Assembly: GCA_015680685.1 (NCBI GenBank) | Contig: MNCI01016011.1 | Location: 130,923 to 194,922 of the forward strand | Direction of reading: 5' to 3' | Source of the DNA: Gnetum montanum | Taxonomy: Eukaryota > Streptophyta > Gnetopsida > Gnetales > Gnetaceae | DNA: 64,000 nt | Part shown: one piece after another, positions 1 to 11,400 of the stretch | How the letters are laid out: the number at the start of each line of letters is the position of its first letter | Position numbering within the stretch: position 1 is the stretch's first letter | Made by a program: the position numbers and the translations under genes | The notes under the pieces: generated by a model | Database searches by the model: none | Seen by the model: the letters and a program-made list of their open reading frames with translations, nothing else | Told to the model about the DNA's origin: nothing

Positions 1-1126
1 CGGGGTGAGTACAAAACTTACCCAACTCGGTATCCCAGGCTCTACAACAAATGCAAGGAGTTTGGTTGGTTGGATGGGGGATGGGCACCCTTTAAACTGA
101 TCGCCATTAAAGATGTCTTGATTAATCTTCCACCATTCTCATCACCATTTAAACCTGGTAAGCTAAAGAGTAAGTTACTGCATGTTCGAGCATCATTGCT
201 ATTTTTTCTGCTATTGGTGCTTTGCCTAACTTGTTTTTTTTGCTTTTTTGTTATTGTGTTTTTCTATGTTTTCTATGCTAACTACTATAGGGGCAAAGAA
301 GTCCTAGGAGGTGATAGTGATTACCTCTGGGAACTAGGATGCCAACATCTACTTCAAGTATGGGGAGGTAGATGAGAGCCAATGTTGGATATGCAGCGCA
401 ACCTCAGAATCTTTGACCAAGCACCTTCAAGATGCTAGGCTCATGGATTTGTTCATGGCCCCAAATTCAAGCATCCCTGCCACTGAGATGCTCACCCTAG
501 TGGACTCCTTTTTCGAAAAGATGGACCGCTTCCACACACATGTACATGGCATGCAAGTGGTCCTTGAGATCAACGACCAGCTATTCACGGACCTTTTCTG
601 TGTCCCTGCTAATGGCATCCCTATAGGGTTAAAGACCAAGAAAGAGGTGAACTGTTAGAGGGAGGACATTGAGGAGTGGCTAGGGGTTGCAAAAGGGTGA
701 AAGGGGATCCCTATGAAGAAGGTCAAGGCGAGAGCTGCCAAAGAGGTTTATCTTCTCTTCCGTGCTCGTGCCTTCTCCTAGTTGCTTTCCCAAGGAAAGA
801 TCATTAGGATTGAGCAAGCCTGGATGATGTGGGAGGTCATGGAAGAGGGGGCTCACTACAACTGGGCTATGTATCTATGCAAGGGCTTGCAAACTAAAAT
901 TTTCATGCTTCATAAGAAGTAGAAGTCTCGCTTTAATGTGCACTACACCTTTTACATAGCTTGAGTGCAACGTTTCACATAGTTTTTGGTATTCCATGAG
1001 AATGGAGTCTGGGTTATGCAAGATCACAATTAGATTTCCAAATGATGGATTTGCCAAATCCTCCAGACCACCCATGCCCAAGATCCCCCAGAAGCTATTG
1101 GGGAGTCATTTTCTATGATGACTAGA
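1..1126 (+). pseudogene. E4 relic: second copy of the retrotransposon additional gene (partial)
   Basis: The reading frame opens at the window edge and runs to base 157. A GT-AG intron follows (158-290, GTAAGC donor, CTATAG acceptor), and the frame resumes at 291. The second exon aligns by eye, residue for residue, with the middle of the antisense gene inside E1 (10030-10900). Shared landmarks are KYGEV/KFGEI, LMDLF, the LVDSFF/IIDSFD block, LFCVPANG/LFNVLEDG, FRARAFS/FRARVFP and a QDPPEAIGE/QDAPEGIDE motif near 1090. This middle part resembles the putative plant transposon protein domain of plant retrotransposons; that match is from memory and uncertain. Several in-frame stops (for example near 306, 656 and 777) make it a pseudogene. 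It stops at 1126, where the E3 LTR begins, so E3 inserted into it. The continuation past E3 is not in the window. Confidence 0.65.
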
Positions 1127-1340
1127 TGTACTAATCTAAATCATTGGTGTAAGGCTGGAAGGAAAAACAAACATCGAAAGATCATCGAAAAAACATAGCT
1201 GAGCCTACCTTTGCATGAGGGAAAGCTAGAAAAGAAAATGAAGGTAGAGTGCCTTGGATGGTCTGCATGAAAATCAACCAAGGACTTCCCTGAGCCTAAA
1301 CTATGGCTTGCATTGGGGTTATCATAACTAATGATGTATG
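1127..1340 (-). repeat. E3 left LTR, first piece
   Basis: The sequence from TGTACTAATC matches the start of the E1 LTR (TGTACCATCC) with the same order of landmarks: TTGGT, GGCTGGAA, CCTACCTT, GAGGG, a GGCAGAGTAC/GGTAGAGTGC block and GGGGTTAT. It breaks at 1340 exactly where E1 was inserted. The LTR continues as 15 bp at 19614-19628 and then from 30914 to 33006. Joined, it is about 2.3 kb. The five bases before it (CTAGA) would be one copy of E3's target duplication, but the other end of E3 is missing. Confidence 0.75.
1336..1340. repeat. Target-site duplication of E1, left copy (GTATG)
   Basis: GTATG directly precedes the left E1 LTR and recurs at 19609-19613 directly after the right LTR. 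This is a perfect 5-bp duplication, as made by Ty3/gypsy integrases. Confidence 0.9.
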
Positions 1341-2783
1341 TGTACCATCCGAAATCGTTGGTCTCTGGCTGGAATGAAACAGAAACCTGGAAATATCTGG
1401 ACACGCATAGAAGACCCTACCTTCGCTTGAGGGCAAGCTGGAACTAACAAAGGCAGAGTACTTTGAGTGGTCCACACGTGGATTAGACAAGGATTTCCCC
1501 GAACATACACCGATATACTGTACGTTGGGTTATACGTAAATGGTGTAACGAATGTAAAGCGGAGCGTAAATGTATAGGAGCGTAAGCAGTAAACATACAA
1601 CAATGAATGAAAAAATGTAATAGATTTTAGCAAAGAAATGTAGCAATATTATTGCAAAATGAAAGTTACAATGCACTGGTCTAACGTAGTTGTGACTCTG
1701 ACACAAGGTGGACGAATAGCCTCGGTGGATGCAGGGATGACTGTGTGTTGGGTTCAATTGCAGGTAGAGCATAAAAGCTGTGTGCTCAGCGTGCAAGGTC
1801 AAGATCTAGTATACAGGGTTTTTGCTCTGGTTTCTCAACATCTCTGGTTCTTTGTTTTTCTTAGGTTTTTGCTCAAAAATTGCCAACCCTGGTCTAGTGA
1901 AAAATTGGGGTTTTTATACAAGTGTAGACGTGGGATTCGGGTTTTGAGAGGGGATGATTGGCTATGGAGTGCTAGATTCTCAGGTCGGGTGACATGTGGC
2001 AAGTTGACCAGGTGCGATAGAATGAAATTTTACAAGTATATAGCGTGCTGCACGTCGGCGTATACCGCTGCACGCTAGCGTATACCATTGTACGCTAGCG
2101 TATACACGTTGGGCATATGACCTCAGCTTATAGACTTGATTAAAGCAAAAGAAGTCACTCAGCCTTCAGATTTGAATTCGGATGCCATGAAGTTGCTACC
2201 TGTAGATGTTCAGCTCGGTTGACCCTGATCTGACATGGTGCTTGGAGGGCTTTGATTGGTATACACTGGTTGTACACTTTGTACATGTTGGGCATATACG
2301 CCGGGCGTACACGCCGGGCGTATACGCTGAGCGTATACACTGGGTGTGTAGGGTGTGCATGCTCAGTGTATGAACTCCAGAATGCATGATGTCAACATCT
2401 GATGATTTCTCTATTCGTGTGAGTTGATGCTTTGTACAAAGTCTTGCTCTGCAATGCTATTTCCATGCCATCTTCAGGGGTTGCATACCAGGCGTATACG
2501 CCAGTCATACATGCTGAGTGTACATGTGAGGCATCTACGTTGGGCGTGTACACTTGGAATGCATTCTTGGTGATGACTAAGTATCTTGAGCTTTGAAGTT
2601 GCCACTTTTGATAGCAGATGTTGTCGTGGTCGTCGACGGGTCGCAAGGAACTGCTCCTCGTTGAGTCTGATTCTGCTTAAAGTTGTCTGTGGGGATCTCA
2701 AGATTTAGTCATGTTGGGGCATGTCATGACTTAGCTTGATTCTTGTTGGAAAAGTACTAAGCTCAGAATTTTGTGGTATTTCA
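1341..2783 (-). repeat. E1 left LTR (3' LTR)
   Basis: This 1443-bp repeat is collinear with 18167-19608. It starts TGTACCATC and ends GTGGTATTTCA. On the minus strand a TATA box (TATAAAAA) lies at 1911-1918. It carries three blocks of degenerate GCGTATAC repeats, near 2050-2110, 2290-2345 and 2490-2550. In about 170 bp compared by eye (from 1385 against 18211) I count about 17 differences, all transitions. Confidence 0.93.
1911..1918 (-). promoter_or_regulatory. TATA box of the E1 LTR (left copy)
   Basis: On the minus strand the sequence reads TGTATAAAAACCCC. The equivalent box is at 18737-18744 in the right LTR, and related boxes lie in the E3 LTR (31226-31233) and E2 LTRs (20734-20741, 30291-30298), each followed by an AACCCC or ACCC-like tail. 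This conserved position supports a core promoter, but nothing shows activity. Confidence 0.5.
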
Positions 2784-2797
2784 TTGACCCCTCTTTG
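2784..2797 (-). promoter_or_regulatory. E1 polypurine tract next to the 3' LTR
   Basis: On the minus strand CAAAGAGGGGTCAA ends directly at the LTR start TGAAAT. The same tract, CAACAAAGAGGGGTCAA, precedes the 3' LTR of E2 (29160-29176), and CAACAAAGAGGAGCCAA precedes that of E3. It is the expected plus-strand primer. An imperfect inverted repeat (about 2793-2846) could fold just upstream of it. Confidence 0.75.
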
Positions 2798-4170
2798 TTG
2801 ACGCTTGGAGGAATCGACCTGAGAAGCGTTGACAAACAAGTGCAAAACACCATAAGCAACTTGATAGAGACATTATCCTTTGCCACCTGGCTAAACATCA
2901 TCGTACCATGTTCAGTAGTACATAGGATTGGGGAAGTGAAATTTGTATTTGATAGGGAAATAGAAACTGTAGGGATTGGTAACCAATGAAGGGCTCGTGC
3001 GTGGTGAAGAGGATGTCCGGGTATGTGTGTGGGTCATGCTTATCTTCTTCGGATCAAATCATGATGTGTACATCCTTTGGCAATACAAGACTCTTGCTTT
3101 GTGTTTAAGAGATCTTGTTGGCATAACCAAAGCCACGTGACAATGTGTTGCGTCCTTTGGAAGAATAGGGCCCTTGTTTAGTCCATGTGATGATGTGTTG
3201 CATCCTTTGGAGGAACAGAGCCCTTTTTTAGTATTTAGGGGGAACCTGTTGGTGGAGAGCCAAAGCCACATGATGATGTGTTACGTCATTTGGAGGAATA
3301 GAGCCCTTGTTTAGTGTTTAGGAGAAACCTATTGGCAGAGAGCCAAAGCCATGCAATGGGATGTTATTTGATTGTTTTAGACATGAGCGTTTGCTTTCGA
3401 GGCAACTGCCGTCCTATTTTTGTTTAATGTGGGAAGGGATGAAATTTTTTTTTGATCTTTTGCACATGCTCAAATGCCATGTTGTGGGTTGTAATCGCCT
3501 AAGAGTGGCGTAGTATGCAACAGTATGATCAATGTTTTGGGCTGTACTGGGTGTACCCAGGATGTAACCAAGTAGGAGATGTTGAGGGATAGGTGGGACA
3601 TGTAACGGGAGATGTACTAGTGAATGGCTTGAGGTAGTCTTGCCATGTGTGTTGTGAACAACGTCTCACCTTGCTGCTTATGATGAAGTGCATTCTTGTT
3701 CGAACACCTCTGAGTATCATCCTACAAACACAACTCCAAGAAGACAAGAAAACCATGAGTGCGTAAGCAAGCATAGACTTAAACAGCTATTGATGAAATG
3801 AAGGCACTGAATGGGATTTCAGGCATTGTATATGAATGGCAGCAATGTTGTTAGGATTGGCCGATGGCGAACGATGCAGTGGTTCTGATGAAGTTTGGAT
3901 GCAACCACAAATCAAGGGACCAAAGATGAAATTGCCAGTTTATAGTCATGGTTGACTATCATGGGTTAGTTTTATGTCATGACCCATTGGAAAGTTCCTG
4001 TTTAGCATCATGGTGGCCGGTACATTGCCGGTTTCTAGTCTTGGCAGACCGTGAAGAGGCAAACCAGTTTATAGTCTTAGCAGACTCTNTTTACCGTCAT
4101 GATTCTAGGACGAGCTGTGGTATCAGTTTACCATCGTGATTCTAGGATGAACACGTAACTAAGCCTATAT
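2798..4170 (-). other. E1 3' non-coding region with short repeats
   Basis: No gene lies here; the short open frames are not supported. It holds about four degenerate copies of an 80-bp unit (3060-3365; landmarks GATGATGTGTT, CATCCTTTGGA, GAGCCCTTGTTTAG, AGAGCCAAAGCCA). It also holds a stretch conserved with E3 (3714-3755 against 33892-33930, CATCCTACAAACACAACTCC) and several AGTTTATAGTC-like cassettes at 3930-4145, each ending near a GACT or GACC. One ambiguous base is at 4089. The same organisation recurs in E3 (33007-34560), so it is a property of the family. Confidence 0.6.
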
Positions 4171-7100
4171 TCAAATGTGGAATGGTTTTAAGAACAAGTG
4201 ATTTGTCGGATTTGCAAGCTCATTCCCTTCCATATCAGCCAACTTGAATGCTCCATTGTTGTATGCTTTGGTGACCAAGTAGGGCCCTTCCCAGTTGGCT
4301 GAGAATTTGTCCAGGTGTTCCCAAATGGCTTTAAGTACAAGGTCACCTTCTTTGATAGGGCACTAATGAATGTCATGCCGATGGCATTGTCGTTGTCGTT
4401 TTTAGTACCATTCAATCTGATCGAGTGCACGTATGCGTTCCTCCTCCACCGAGTCCAAGTCAATGATGCGTAGGTCATTGTTTTGCCTTTCGTCGAGGAG
4501 TCTGGAAAGTATGATCCTTAAAGATGATACCTGTGATTCCAAGGGTAAAACAACTTCTGAACCATAAACAAGACTATATTGCGTTTTACCTGTTGAAGTC
4601 CGATGCATAGTATGATAAGCCCACAGTGCGTATACTAGCTGCTCATGCCATCTTTTCTTGCTTTGGGTAAGCATCTTTTTAAGTACCATAATGATGGTTT
4701 TATTTGTGGCCTTAGCTTGCCCATTGCTCTAAGGGTAGTAAGGGGATGAAAATGAGTTTTTGATCCCTAGACTTTCATAGAAAGTTTTGGTTTCGGCACT
4801 GCTGAATTGTGGCCCGTTATCGGTGATGATGGTCATGGGGATGCCAAAACCAGTTACAATGTTTTTAAGAATGAAGTTACATATGTGTTCAGATGTGGTT
4901 TTTTGAAGGGGAATAGCTTCTACCCACTTCGTGAAATACTCTATCGCGGTTATGATGAAGCGATGCCCTACAGAAGATGAGGATGTTATTGGTCCAATAA
5001 GGTCCAACCCCCACTTTTGAAAGGGCCATGTGATTTGCACTGTATGCAACTCATTTGGTGGGACATGGATCAGATTACTATGTCTTTGATAGGTACTGCA
5101 TGTTGTAGCCTTAGAGAGGCATTCATACTCCATATGTGGCCAATAATAGCCTAAGCATCTTATTTTCGTTGCCATTGCTTTAGGTGCTATATGTCCTCTG
5201 CATAGTCCATCATGTACTTACTTGACGATGGTTTGGGCATCAGCGCTACTAACGCATGTTAGTAGTATGCCTTTGTAGGATCGACAACACAATGCGTCCC
5301 CTACTAGTGTATATTGTCGAGAACGCTTTCGTACCACGTCTTTTTGTGCATTCGTTAGATGTCGCGGTGTTTCACTGTGTAGAAGGTACTCTTTTATGTC
5401 GTCATACCATTCTACCACGTGTGTTGTACTAACGAATGCAATTGGTAATGTATCAAGAGTATCGGTTATGGGTTTAGCACAACTAATTATGGAGCTTGGC
5501 AACATATGGAACATGTCGGGTGATATGTTTAGCACTAGCATGGCCAGTGCATCTGCAATGGTATTGTCGTTGCTGGAGACATGTTGCACGTCCATGTTTT
5601 CGAATTGCCTCATTAAGTGTTTGGCTAAGTCACAGTATGGCTGTAAATGTTGCGCTTTGCATGTATAAATATCTATGACTTGGTTCAAAACCAATTGTGA
5701 GTCTTCCCTGACCACTAGTCGTGTGATGTTTGAAGCCAGTGCTGCCATGAGGCCTCTAAGGAGACCTTCGTATTCTGCTATGTTGTTCATACAGTGAAAG
5801 TTAAAATGATAAGCAAAGGGTCGGATCTCCTTGGAGGGATAGGTGATGACGGTGGTAGCACTTCCCCCTCGAGAGGTGGATGCTTCATCAAAGTTCAAAA
5901 TGGCATCATAGTCATCGGGTACTATGTCTATTGCACTCACATTTTCATCAGGGAACTCTGGCTCTATCGTTGCTTGATCATGCGTTGGTGATGCAGTCAT
6001 TTGATTCACTATGGCTTGACCCTTAACTAATGATTGTGCTATGTAGTGTAGGTTAAACTCAGCTATCATGGCTTTCCAACAGGCTATTCTACTTGACTCG
6101 TAAATGTTTCCTATGATGGCTTTGAGCACATTATCCTTGTAGATTATATTGACTTGGTTATGGAAGAGGTAATGTCGCCATTTTTTTAAGGAAAAGACTA
6201 GGGCTAAACATGACCTCTCCACCTCATTATACTTCTTCTCATGGGCTATTAATGCATGGCTTAAGTAATAGATAGGAACTTTGGTTCCATCATCTTGTTT
6301 TTGGCAAAGCATGGACACGATTGGCGAGTCTGAAGTGGCAAGGTAAATGTAAAATGGTTTATCATTTTGAGGTGGACAAACTATGGGTAGTTGAACAAGT
6401 GCTATTTTAATGTTGTCAAATGCTTCCTGGCACTATGGAGTCCATTCAAAATGGACGTTCTTGCATAGCAAGTGGTTCATAGGTTTCAACTTGTCCCTTA
6501 GTTTTTCTATGAAACGTCTGATAAACTATAATCTACCTTATAGACCTCGGAGTTCGGTGAGGTTGCTAGGTGGTTTTAAGTTTGTTATGGCCTTAACTTT
6601 ATCAGGGTCTACTCATATCCCTGCTTCCGAGGCTATGAATCCAAGCATTTTGCCTATTTTGACTCTGAAGGCACATTTCTTTGGGTTAAGTCTCAGCTCA
6701 TATTTTAAACAACGTTTTAGTACTAGGTCAAGATCTTGTATGTGTTGTTCTGATGTCTTTGATTTAACCACGATATCATCCACGTAGTTGTTGAGCGAGT
6801 GCAGCATGTAATTGCTAAAAATAAATATCATTGCCCTTTGATATGTGGCCCCAGCGTTCTTGAGACCGAAGGGCATCATTGTGTAACAAAAGGTTTCCCA
6901 TGGTGTCATAAAGGTAGTATGGAGCTGATGCTCTGGGTTAATGCGTATCTGGTTGTATCCTGAGAAGCCATCCATAAAAGATAATAGGGCATGCCTAGTG
7001 GTTGAGTCAACAAGTTGATCGATGCTGGGTAGGGAAAAATCATCTTTTATGGTTGCAACGTTGAGATCCCGGAAGTCAATGCATAAGCGAATGCTTCCAT

Positions 7101-7609
7101 TCTTTTTCGGGACAATGACCATGTTGGATACCCAATTGGTGTAATCGATAGCCCAAATGAAACCTGCCTGATAAAGTTTGGTGATCTCATTGCGAACTTC
7201 CAATGCTACCTCAGGTTTAACCTTTCATGCCTTTTGTTTTACTAGCCTCAATTTTGGATCAAGGATAATATTGTGCTAGATGATTCGAGGATCTAAGCTG
7301 GGCATGTCAGTGTAAGACCAAGCGAATGATTTTATGTTGTCTCGAAGCACAGCTTCTATGTCTTTGGCCAGTTGAGGTTGCAGTAGTGTACTCAATTTTA
7401 ATATTTTAATTTCACCATCAGGCATAGCGATGGGGGTTTTAGTCAACGGGTCTTCAATGATATTATTGGCTTCTATGTCGAGAGATTTTGTCATACCTTT
7501 GTAGCTATCTAGCATTTGTTGTGTTGAGGCTATAATTGTGTCGTTCGTTGATGATCTTTCCATATGGTCCATCGATGGTCAATGGTGTGGATAAATGTTG
7601 ACAGTCCAT
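4171..7609 (-). pseudogene. pol: E1 pol: RT, RNase H, archaeal-type RNase H, integrase
   Basis: The likely start is the ATG at 7609, matching the E2 pol start, with a frameshift soon after; the long frame reopens at 7572. RT (about 7203-6600) has VDSTTRHALLSFMDGFSGYNQ, FGLKNAGATYQ and the catalytic YVDD. RNase H follows (about 6330-6050). The second, archaeal-type RNase H (about 5890-5550) keeps its acidic residues in FDEAS, AEYEGL, EDSQLV and IADALA. Integrase starts with a zinc-finger region (GLCRGH, then CSTYQ where CxxC is expected). The core has GLDLIGP and TDNGPQF, but the third catalytic residue is lysine (GQAKA for GQAEA), 35 residues after the second aspartate. The C-terminal part (NWEGPYLV to FLKPFHI) ends at 4171. 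In-frame stops include one before SNGQAKA and one after QIEWY. The enzyme set is typical; the gene is dead. Confidence 0.9.
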
Positions 7610-7729
7610 CGAGCTTGCTCCTGCCAATAAACAAAGGGCAGAGTGAGCTAATAGGTGTTGTTCCGTGTTCCTTGGCAACATAAATCATGTGTACATGTAC
7701 GATGGTGGCTTATCATCGCATTGGGACGC

Positions 7730-7830
7730 ATGGTAGTTTAAGGCCTTACCGGGCTGTGCGTGGTAGTTTAAAGCCTTACTGAGCCGAATGTGGCAGTTTA
7801 AGGCCTTATCGGGCTGAATGTGGGCCGTAT
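7730..7830 (+). repeat. Three copies of a GGTAGTTTAAGGCCTTACC-like unit
   Basis: Three copies about 35 bp apart read GGTAGTTTAAGGCCTTACCG, GGTAGTTTAAAGCCTTACTG and GGCAGTTTAAGGCCTTATCG. A related triplet sits at the other edge of the spacer (13130-13220) and one at 34695-34735 in E3. They lie between pol and the antisense gene. Confidence 0.8.
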
Positions 7831-8109
7831 GTGTGATTTGACAATGCCCAGTTGCTGTATAATTTGCATCGGAGAGTTTGTGTCAAAACGTTCAGCACGG
7901 ACATCCGAAGTTGGTTTACGAGGGAATTAGCATGTGGTAGTGTTCATTTTGTTTTATATATTTTTTTCGTATTGTGCATTTTGAAAATTTTTAAATAAAA
8001 TTAATAAAATATTCATTGAAATAAAAGGCAGCAGTGGCGGCAGTGGGGTCGGTGCGGTGCCATATATAGCGTAAGGCTGTCAGTTGTTAGAGGCACCGTG
8101 AACTTGAAG

Positions 8110-8370
8110 CAAACTGGAGCATGAGCATAAAACTCAGCGTAAGCATAGAAGCTCAAACCCCAGCATAAGCGTAGAGACTCAAACCCCAACATAAACGTAG
8201 AGTGTAGAGGCTCAAATTTCGACATGAGCGTGGAGGCTCCAACTTTGGCGTAAGCGTGAGCGTAGAGGCTCAAACTTCAGCGTGAGCGTAGAGGCTCCAA
8301 CTTCGGCGTAAGTGTGAGCGTAGAGGCTCAAACTTCAGTGTGAGTGTGAGCATAGAGGGTCAAATTTTGG
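8110..8370 (+). repeat. Tandem GCGTAGAGGCTC repeats upstream of the antisense gene
   Basis: About nine degenerate units alternate between roughly 26 and 32 bp, with the core GTGAGCGTAGAGGCTCAAAC followed by TTCAGC or TTCGGC. They end about 75 bp before the start codon of the antisense gene, so they occupy its presumed 5' flank. The same GCGTA signature recurs in the first intron of that gene and in the E1 LTRs. Confidence 0.75.
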
Positions 8371-8445
8371 CGTACAGGATTTAGTTTGTCATGCGAGTTC
8401 GAACCCTAGCATAAACCCATCAGTTTCAGCGTGCAGGACATCGAA

Positions 8446-11400
8446 ATGGGCAACGGAAAGGAGGTAGAAGACCACGGGAGGAAGGGGCCTAACCTGACTT
8501 TTGTGGAGAAAAGTGAGGCCATGTTGCAATGTTTTCCCAGGCCAAGGATTCGATCGTGGCCTGGATTGGCACACAGGTAGGCTCTAGTCCTGCCTTTGTT
8601 AACTGTTTTTCATCTGTACTTGTTATCTGGCGTAGACAGTCTCGACAGCGTAGATAGTTTTGGTAGCGTAAAGGGCCTGTACACTGAGTATACGTCCGCA
8701 GCATAGAGGGTTTGTACAGTGTACAACGTAGATGGTTTTAACAGTATATAGCGTAAATGGTTTTAACAGTATATAGCGTGGACAGTTTTAATAGTATCTA
8801 GCTTAGACAGTTTTTACGACGTGTAGCGTAGACGATTTCCACGACGTATACGCATACACGATTTCCACGGCATATACGTGTAGATGGTTTTCACAACGTA
8901 TACGCTGACGATTTTCATAGCGTATACACTGACGGTTTTCACATCATATACGCTGAGAGTAAACAGTTTTTTTTCTTTTTAGGTAGTGTATACGCCGAGT
9001 GTAAACAGTTTGTTGATAGCGTATACGCTGAGTGTAAATAGTTTGTAATTTTTCGAAGTATTGACCTACAACATGGAATTTTGTTTTTCCATATTGTTAT
9101 CATGTATAGCTAATTTATCATGGCATTCTAGTTACTTGCAGGGATCCTGAGCCTTTCCTCTTGGTAGTTGAGCTAGTTGGAGTACTAGCATGGTTTGGGC
9201 CACTTGAGATTAATGAACCTACCCCTGATCTGACTATTGACAACAATGGGGTATGGTTCAGGGAAGGGGCCTGTGAATTCCTCGCCTTCATCCTAGATAG
9301 ATTTAAGGTGTTGGTCTGGTCACACCTAAGCAAACAAGTGGCATGGAGCATGCTTGAAGCTATGTTGCTGGGATCTTTGGATGGCGTTGTGGTCTTTATG
9401 GTGGACATTGATGAGGGAACACTTGTGATTAAGGATGGTCCCTCTGGCGGGCCCAGATCTACTCGCCCGTTAGCATGCATGTGGGACCTATTGCCATGAG
9501 GGCCTGACTATCTCAATAACACTTTGTTTCTGGCTGCGCGTGCACACACATTATTTCAGAACCCTCCTGGCACGGTGTATTGGGTAGAGAGGTAAGATCG
9601 TTTAGTTTGTCGTTTCTGTTTTTTGTTGTTTAGTGTTTGCCCCTATTCTGACGATTGTTCTTTTGCAGGCCCCAAGTTAACCAAGATGGGACATGCGTCA
9701 ATGATGATGGGCTTGCCCTGGCTCATACTGCTCTAGAGACCTTTATGGCGGGTCCCACCCTTCGCGGAGCTGTATTAGCCCAGACAAAGGGTGACATTGT
9801 CCATTTCCATAAACGTTTTTCCAGGTCGTTTGCACAGTGCACGGCTCCTGGGTGGCTGCATGGAGATTGTTTGCACAATGGACCAGTTTTCCCTTGTGAT
9901 GCTGACTTGGGTTCTAGTACCTCGAAGTCCACAACTAAAGGTTAGTGATGATATTTCCTAGATGCCTTAGTGTGTTTGTTCGATTGCTGGTGGTCATACT
10001 GATGTTATGGTTTTAAATTGTGTTTATAGTTGATGTTCCCCTCGGCTGGGACCCTATTACGACAGGACGAATTGAGAGTAACCTGTTGATGAAGTTTGGG
10101 GAGATCAACAAGGCACAGTGATGGTTGTGCACCAATGCCCTGCCGTCTATTGTTCGTTGTTTCGGTGATGCCGGCCTCATGTAGTTATTTACAATCCCGA
10201 GCCTTGATGTGTCCATAGCTGAAATGATCAGGATTATTGATTCATTCGACAAGTCTGTCTTCTACTATAGCACCCGTATTAAGGGTGTCAAAATAGTTTT
10301 CCATCTGTTAACTGAGTTCTTTTTAGACCTGTTCAATGTACTGGAAGATGGTGTGACTGTGGTTTTGGATAGGGCATATAAAGAGCTTCATATGGTGCAT
10401 GATCTAGAAGACTGATTGGGCGTTGTCAAGGGCTCCAAGGGATTCCCTATGCAGGGGACGTCGAAGGTGGTGGAAGTTAATGAATTGTATCCCCTGTTTC
10501 GAGCACGGGTGTTTCCTAAATCCCTGTCCCAGGTGAGGACTCTTGGGATGGAAGCTGTCAGCATCATGTGAACCGTTTTAGAAACTGGGATGCATTATAA
10601 TTAGGCTCAATTTTTGTTGTCGGGCATTCATAAGAAGATAGTGCGATTGCATTCAAACGTTGAGGCGCACTCCCATTTTACATTCGCATTCTTTGTTGGC
10701 TATCTACGTCTCTTGGCCAAGTTTCTAGTGGTTCGTGCAGATAATAAATATGTTCTACGAGATTGTACTCAATTATCTCACCCGTGGATTAATCATTTGT
10801 TCGAGACAACTGAGTCCCAAGATGCACCTGAGGGGATTGATGAAGCTATGTCCATCACAACTGGAGGGTCATCTGGTACTTCAATCCATACACGTGACAG
10901 TGTGGGGTTGGAACCAGATGATGTGCCCTATACTGCAAAGAGAGTTGAACGTGTCATCAAGGAGACCATCGGGAAAGCCAAGTCGAAGCTCCCGAAGCAT
11001 GAACGCTCAACAGAGGTGGCCTCAAATGTGGAAGAGCAAAGGGTGAAGTGAATACGGTTCAAAATTCCTATTCGAGGTAAGTAAGCGTAGCACACTTATT
11101 GCATTATCCTTTTCATCTTATTCATAATTTTCATTTTGACTGCTTACATGCAACTAATGCCTTCAGACTTGACTTGAGAAGTGAGGAGGCAGGAGTTAGA
11201 GACCATCATCGAGGAGGAGGAAGCTACGACGAACTTAATCACTGAGGAGGAAGAGGTCAGCAAGGATTAGGCGGAAGGGACGGAGGAGCTAGAAGAAGAC
11301 ACCACGGAGACAAAACTGGTTGATGACCAGGGTGGTGTCGATGAAATGTTCAGTAGCTTCCTTAAGGGAAGATTGGACCTTGGTGACCCTCCAAAACTGG

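Noticed and set aside
2155-2701. Overlapping minus-strand frames with repeated YTLSMHTLH-like peptides
   Set aside because: Translation of GCGTATAC repeats in the E1 LTR; they are duplicated in the right LTR and have no start or domain support.
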